Source of the DNA: a virus
Reading direction: 5' to 3' (one strand)
Length of the DNA: 62,871 nucleotides
IMG/VR virus record: IMGVR_UViG_3300042381_000268
Span: 1-62,871 of that record
Below are positions 59,236-62,871 of this stretch, one piece after another. How positions within the stretch are numbered: position 1 is the stretch's first letter; every line of letters begins with the position of its first letter. The translations under genes and the position numbers were made by a program. The notes under the pieces are model-generated. The model saw only the letters and a program-made list of their open reading frames with translations, searched no databases and was not told where the DNA came from.

Positions 59236-59847
59236 GATCGTAATCTAGAATTTCTAAATAAAAGAAAAGTGATATATAGAAGAGGACCAATTAATGATAA
59301 ACCTTCTGAAGAATTTGAATGGGGTTATTATTATGAACAAGGCACACACGAGTGTTATGAACTATTCAGAAGCAAAGCTAAAATACCAACATATAAGTCA
59401 TTAAAATGGCATTTGTATGTGTTATGGTATCTTAATCCTAATATGGACCAGAATGAGTTTGAAACAACTGTGAGGCATGTATGTGATAGAAAGAATGGGT
59501 TTGTAACTTTCAATGTTAGTGAACAATTACTACAGAATATGATGTATGAAGTTTCATTAAAAGATCTTGAAGAACCTCCTAATAACAAGCAACGTAAAAT
59601 TATATTCAAAGACAGTTGCCAATTAACATTAACCGAAAAGTTATCTATTGTAGGTAAGATAATTGGTAAAACTAAACGGATAAACGAATCTGACATTTAC
59701 GATGCAATGCTATACATTCACGATCTTAATCAAAAAATAACAATCAACAAATTAGCAGAACATTTTGGGTGCACAACAAGAACAATACATCGCAATATGA
59801 GTAATGAGTTAAAAAAAGAAAAAGAATTACTAAATCAAAGTATATGA
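59227..59847 (+). CDS. HTH DNA-binding protein, likely regulator or replication factor
   Basis: 206 residues. Residues 171-197 (ITINKLAEHFGCTTRTIHRN then MSNELKK) form a good helix-turn-helix, with IxxLAxxxGCTxRTIxRxM. The N-terminal 110 residues are aromatic and basic, including YRRGP and KWHLYVLWYLNPNM. Its start codon is within inverted-repeat copy 3, and no three-box promoter precedes it, so it may autoregulate. First gene of a tightly overlapping operon (4-base overlaps) ending with the sigma factor. Confidence 0.6.
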   Translation: MSHDRNLEFLNKRKVIYRRGPINDKPSEEFEWGYYYEQGTHECYELFRSKAKIPTYKSLKWHLYVLWYLNPNMDQNEFETTVRHVCDRKNGFVTFNVSEQLLQNMMYEVSLKDLEEPPNNKQRKIIFKDSCQLTLTEKLSIVGKIIGKTKRINESDIYDAMLYIHDLNQKITINKLAEHFGCTTRTIHRNMSNELKKEKELLNQSI

Positions 59848-60044
59848 CACTAAAAGAAAAGTTTAGACCACACGCAAAATATTGGGATTGTTATAATGAT
59901 GAACCATTGAAATATGACCACGAAAATAAATGTGTAAAAATAGCAGATGAATTTGCTATTGAATTTGCAGAGTGGTTATTTAATATTGATAAAGAATTAT
60001 TAAAAAAACAATTAAATCATTTTAAACAAGAAAAAAGATTATGA
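59844..60044 (+). CDS. Small protein, tandem paralogue 1
   Basis: 66 residues: MTLKEKFRPHAKYWDCYNDE then VKIADEFAIEFAEWLFNIDK. ADEFAIxFAxWL is shared with the next two genes. Translation is coupled by 4-base overlaps. Function unknown; such small proteins recur in Bacteroidota phages. Confidence 0.6.
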   Translation: MTLKEKFRPHAKYWDCYNDEPLKYDHENKCVKIADEFAIEFAEWLFNIDKELLKKQLNHFKQEKRL

Positions 60045-60226
60045 CACTAAAAGAACAATTTATAGATGCATTTAAGTCTGGTAAAAGATTTGACATTCAA
60101 AATGCAGAAGTAATAGCAGATGAATTTGCTATTGGATTTGCAGATTGGCTTATTAAAAGAGAAACAAAATATTTTGAATCACTTAAAGAACTATTAGAAA
60201 TCTATAAAAAAGAACAAGGATTATGA
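60041..60226 (+). CDS. Small protein, tandem paralogue 2
   Basis: 61 residues: MTLKEQFIDAFKSGKRFDIQ then AEVIADEFAIGFADWLIKRE and LLEIYKKEQGL at the end. Same start as paralogue 1 and the same ending as paralogue 3, so it looks like the intermediate of a tandem duplication. Confidence 0.6.
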   Translation: MTLKEQFIDAFKSGKRFDIQNAEVIADEFAIGFADWLIKRETKYFESLKELLEIYKKEQGL

Positions 60227-60501
60227 AACAAGAAGACAATAATATGATTACTACTTGGCTTAAAAATAATAGTGATCCACAAATTGAAATAAAAGTATTA
60301 AATGAAGCTATTGATAAATTAATAGAACAATTACAAATGGCTTATTTACAAGCAGACGAATCCGCTATTGGATTTTTACAATGGGCAAATGAAAATTATG
60401 ACTATTATCATGGCGATGGTGAATATCATAACAGTTCTAAAAATAAATGGTACAAAGTAGAAGAGTTATTAGAAATCTATAAAAAAGAACAAGGATTATG
60501 A
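60223..60501 (+). CDS. Small protein, tandem paralogue 3
   Basis: 92 residues. Diverged N-terminus (MKQEDNNMITTWLKNNSDPQ), then ADESAIGFLQWANENYDYYH and the shared LLEIYKKEQGL ending. The initial MKQEDNN differs from the MTLKE starts of its relatives. Overlaps the sigma factor start by 4 bases. Confidence 0.6.
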   Translation: MKQEDNNMITTWLKNNSDPQIEIKVLNEAIDKLIEQLQMAYLQADESAIGFLQWANENYDYYHGDGEYHNSSKNKWYKVEELLEIYKKEQGL

Positions 60502-61262
60502 AAAGTTATAACATACCAAATTACATAAGGTACAAGGAAGATATAAAACAAGTTAATAAGGATAATAACTCTGATAATTTTCATTTATATTCTAGAAATA
60601 ATCTTATTACACGTTTTCTTCCATTAGTAGAGAATATTGCTAAAAAGTTTTCAACTACTACAGAAGCGTGTGGCATATTAGATATTACAGATCTTATTCA
60701 ATGTGGATCAATTGGCCTTATACAAGCAGTTGATAAAATAGAATGGGATACTATTAAAGAAAGCGATCATAAAGAAAGTACATTAAAATCTTTTCTATCA
60801 AAAAGAATTAAAGGCTCTATTAGACGCGCTATTGATATTAATAGAGGTTCAATTAAAATTCCGGAGCATAAGTTAAATGAAATACGTAAGGACAATAGTA
60901 AAGATCATAGATTAGTTGCAATGTTTTTTAATTCCATATTTTTAAGCATTGATGAACAAATTAATGATGATGACGATGGTAATATGTTATATCAAATTCC
61001 GGATCAATCCGAAGTTTACAATATAAATTTAATGAATCTTTATTTAACTAGTTTACTTAAAAAGCATTTAGATAATCGTGAGTTTGAAGTATTAAGATTA
61101 AGTTATGGATTAGATTGTGATAAACATTCTGCTAATGAAATTGCAAGCAAATTAGGCATTGAAGGAGCAACAGCTTATGTTAAAATTTCAGAGATAAAAA
61201 AGCAAGCAATTCAAAAGTTAATTGACAATGTAGATTCCTCACAAGTCATTGATTACCTATAA
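60498..61262 (+). CDS. RNA polymerase sigma-70-family factor
   Basis: 254 residues. Region 2 (about 35-115): NLITRFLPLVENIAKKF, DLIQCGSIGLIQAVDKIEW, then FLSKRIKGSIRRAID. Region 3 begins with GSIKIPEHKL (117-126). Residues 148-170 (FLSIDEQINDDDDGNMLYQI) parallel the linker before region 4 of Bacteroidota RpoD. Region 4 (about 184-245): REFEVLRLSYGLD then SANEIASKLGIEG with a weak HTH. Region 1 is absent. It would redirect host RNA polymerase to phage promoters; the three-box promoter family or the ERF-type promoter are the obvious targets. A terminator-like hairpin follows at 61279-61305. Confidence 0.85.
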   Translation: MKSYNIPNYIRYKEDIKQVNKDNNSDNFHLYSRNNLITRFLPLVENIAKKFSTTTEACGILDITDLIQCGSIGLIQAVDKIEWDTIKESDHKESTLKSFLSKRIKGSIRRAIDINRGSIKIPEHKLNEIRKDNSKDHRLVAMFFNSIFLSIDEQINDDDDGNMLYQIPDQSEVYNINLMNLYLTSLLKKHLDNREFEVLRLSYGLDCDKHSANEIASKLGIEGATAYVKISEIKKQAIQKLIDNVDSSQVIDYL

Positions 61263-61278
61263 GTTAAACTTAAAATTA

Positions 61279-61305
61279 GTCCCAAAAATATACTAAATAT
61301 GGGAC
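61279..61305 (+). terminator. Hairpin after the sigma factor gene
   Basis: GTCCCA (61279-61284) pairs with TGGGAC (61300-61305), 6 bp with a 15-base loop, followed by AAAA rather than a T-tract. It separates the sigma operon from the ERF operon; it may be a weak terminator or an operator. Confidence 0.5.
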
Positions 61306-61311
61306 AAAACA

Positions 61312-61334
61312 CGTAATTATAATAATATATAAAC
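61312..61334 (+). promoter_or_regulatory. Candidate promoter of the recombination operon
   Basis: CGTAATTATA followed by ATAATATATAAAC, 21 bases before the ERF start. Matches the minus-strand sequence 38075-38096 at 20 of the first 21 bases. It differs from the three-box early promoter in spacing and lacks the YTACA box. Confidence 0.5.
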
Positions 61335-61355
61335 TAAACCAATTAAATCAAATAT

Positions 61356-61916
61356 ATGGCAAAAACAGAAGAAAAAGAATTAACGTTAAATGAGAAACTT
61401 GCAGTCATACAGACTAAGTTTAAATCTAAGAAATCTAGGTTTAATTCATTTGGCAAGTACAATTTTAGGTCAGCAGAAGATATCTTAGAAGCTACTAAAC
61501 CGTACTTGTTAGAATTAAATGTATCAGTAACAATTAACGAAAGGCTATTGGAAAGTAACTTCTTGCAATTCCCTATGCTGGAATCAACAGCGACTATTTC
61601 AGACAATTTATCTTCAATCAATGCAACAGCAATTGTTGGTATAGATTTAGATCAAAAAGGTATGCAGATGCCACAAAAGTTTGGTTCAGCATCTAGTTAT
61701 GGTAAGAAGTATGCATTAGGTAATCTATTCTTAATTGATGATACACAAGATCCAGATCATGGAAAAGCAGAACCTGTTGATAAAGCTAAACTTGATGTTA
61801 AAGATGCAGCGTTTGAAAAAGCAAAAGCATTTATAACAAATGGTGGATCTATTGATACTATTAAAAATAAATATGCTTTATCAAAGGAAGCAGATGAAAT
61901 TTTATCCACCTTATAG
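61356..61916 (+). CDS. ERF-family single-strand annealing protein
   Basis: 186 residues. GKYNFRSAEDILEATKPYLL (33-52) and FGSASSYGKKYALGNLFLID (109-128) are the hallmark ERF segments. The protein anneals complementary single strands in phage recombination and works with the exonuclease encoded next. The stop abuts the next start with no gap. C-terminal 45 residues are a charged helical tail. Confidence 0.85.
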   Translation: MAKTEEKELTLNEKLAVIQTKFKSKKSRFNSFGKYNFRSAEDILEATKPYLLELNVSVTINERLLESNFLQFPMLESTATISDNLSSINATAIVGIDLDQKGMQMPQKFGSASSYGKKYALGNLFLIDDTQDPDHGKAEPVDKAKLDVKDAAFEKAKAFITNGGSIDTIKNKYALSKEADEILSTL

Positions 61917-62654
61917 ATGACTAATAAACAAAAAATAATAGAAAGGTTAAGGAATGATGAAGACTACTATGGAGAATTTGGTAAACAATACTTAAGTAAC
62001 TCTAATATAGAAACATTATTAACTAATCCTTTGCTATTGAGACAACCTCAACCTCCAAATATTAATTTTGCTATTGGCGGTTACTTTCATACTTTAATAT
62101 TAGAACCTGATAAGCTAGAGAAATATAAAGTTGTAGAGGCAACCACTAGAAATACTAATAAATATAAAGAATTATCAGGTGATGAAATATGTTTGTTACA
62201 ACATGAGGTTGATAAAATAGAACGTATGCGGGATGTAGTATTAGATAATGATATCTGCAGAGACCTTATAAGAGGTTTGAATATAGAATATGAAACACCA
62301 GGTATTGCTGAAATATTTGGGGCAATGTGGAAGGGTAAGGCGGATATAATTAATCACGACCATAAGTTGGTAATAGATTTAAAAACAACGTCTGATATAT
62401 CAGCATTCCCTTATTCAGCAAAGAAATATAATTATGACAGTCAAGCATATATATATAGATTATTATTTGGCTATGACTTAGTATTTATAGCAATAGACAA
62501 AACCACAAACCAGGTAGGTATATTTGATTGTTCAGATAAATTCCTATTAAATGGTGAAGACAAAGTCAGACGAGCAGTAGATGCTTATCAATTATTTTAT
62601 GAAACCGAGGGATTTGATCCCAAACAATTTTTATTAACTAAAACCCTTAATTAA
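61917..62654 (+). CDS. RecE-like PD-(D/E)XK exonuclease
   Basis: 245 residues. GKADIIN (140-146), VIDLKTTSD (152-160; Asp143, Asp154, Lys156) and YNYDSQAYIYR (171-181) are the motifs of RecE/YqaJ-type exonucleases of the PDDEXK superfamily. N-terminal part has GGYFHTLILEPD, also typical. It degrades one strand of duplex DNA ends for the ERF annealase. Its stop and the next start share one base (TAATG). Confidence 0.8.
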   Translation: MTNKQKIIERLRNDEDYYGEFGKQYLSNSNIETLLTNPLLLRQPQPPNINFAIGGYFHTLILEPDKLEKYKVVEATTRNTNKYKELSGDEICLLQHEVDKIERMRDVVLDNDICRDLIRGLNIEYETPGIAEIFGAMWKGKADIINHDHKLVIDLKTTSDISAFPYSAKKYNYDSQAYIYRLLFGYDLVFIAIDKTTNQVGIFDCSDKFLLNGEDKVRRAVDAYQLFYETEGFDPKQFLLTKTLN

Positions 62655-62871
62655 TGGCAAGTATTATTAAAGCAAGTATCAATTTAAATGAAATTCCTAA
62701 AAACAAGATTATAGATGGCAAGAAAGGAAAATACCTTCCCATAACTATAACAATTAACGATGAAGTAGACCAGTTTGGTAACCAAGGACCAATACAAGTT
62801 GAACAATCAAAAGAAGAAAGAGAATCAAAAGCAGCAAAAGTATATCTTGGTAACGTAAAAGTTGTATGGAC
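62654..62871 (+). CDS. Probable phage ssDNA-binding protein (partial, cut by window end)
   Basis: First 72 residues only. MASIIKASINLNEIPKNKII then DGKKGKYLPITITINDEVDQ and KVYLGNVKVVW. The pattern SIIKASINLxxIxKxKIxxGKKGxYLPITIxINDExDQFGNQG is common in Bacteroidota phages beside recombinases and likely has an OB-type fold. Continues beyond the window. Confidence 0.6.
   Translation, partial: MASIIKASINLNEIPKNKIIDGKKGKYLPITITINDEVDQFGNQGPIQVEQSKEERESKAAKVYLGNVKVVW

Noticed and set aside
1-62871. Integrase, excisionase or attachment sites
   Set aside because: No tyrosine or serine recombinase motif was found in any frame examined, so a temperate lifestyle is not supported within this window.

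Overview
The window is one contiguous piece of a tailed-phage genome (AT-rich, dense, about 70 genes, no integrase or host gene seen). The likely host is a member of the Bacteroidota. Reasons: most start codons have no Shine-Dalgarno sequence; the large terminase, portal, capsid and ring-type connector proteins resemble those of crAss-like and marine flavobacterial podoviruses; and a tail protein ends in a FISUMP-type domain, which is typical of Bacteroidota. No tape measure, sheath or baseplate gene is visible and there are very large candidate ejection proteins, so a short-tailed virion is inferred. Family names come from recognising motifs by eye, not from database searches.

Layout. (1) 1-5.2 kb, plus strand: nucleotide metabolism. 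A thymidylate-synthase-fold enzyme carries the Asn-to-Asp change typical of dCMP hydroxymethylases, followed by two MazG-type pyrophosphohydrolases, a PD-(D/E)XK nuclease and a monomeric class II (B12-dependent) ribonucleotide reductase. (2) 5.2-49.0 kb, minus strand: virion, assembly and lysis. In transcription order (high to low coordinates) it holds a small basic protein, two paralogous tail fibres, a third beta-rich fibre, two membrane proteins (holin candidates), an M15 peptidase endolysin, a u-spanin-like lipoprotein, GroEL, GroES, many small proteins, a double-GroES-like protein, terminase, portal, scaffold candidate, capsid, ring/connector proteins, a 2183-residue tail protein, and three candidate ejection proteins including one of 3050 residues. 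(3) 49.0-49.6 kb: divergent non-coding region with tandem and direct repeats, a candidate origin or control region. (4) 49.6-59.2 kb, plus strand: small early genes, mostly unknown, one tRNA-like gene and a non-coding stretch with two further tRNA-like elements. (5) 59.2-62.9 kb, plus strand: an HTH protein, three tandem paralogues, a phage sigma-70-family factor, then an ERF annealing protein, a RecE-like exonuclease and the start of a probable ssDNA-binding protein.

The most striking signal is regulatory. Thirteen copies of a three-box element, YTACA-N6-AYACGA-N8-TGATAATATWWATG, lie between 49.5 and 58.9 kb. All are on the plus strand, with both spacers invariant, and nearly all sit 15-40 bases before a gene. 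They look like a dedicated early promoter family, and the sigma factor at 60498-61262 is an obvious candidate partner. A second sequence shared by the ERF operon and late minus-strand genes may be another promoter class. Also unusual are a 46-47 bp inverted-repeat element in three copies, a repeated GCTATACAC word, a GroEL plus two GroES-type proteins, and two tRNA-like RNAs sharing a non-canonical architecture.
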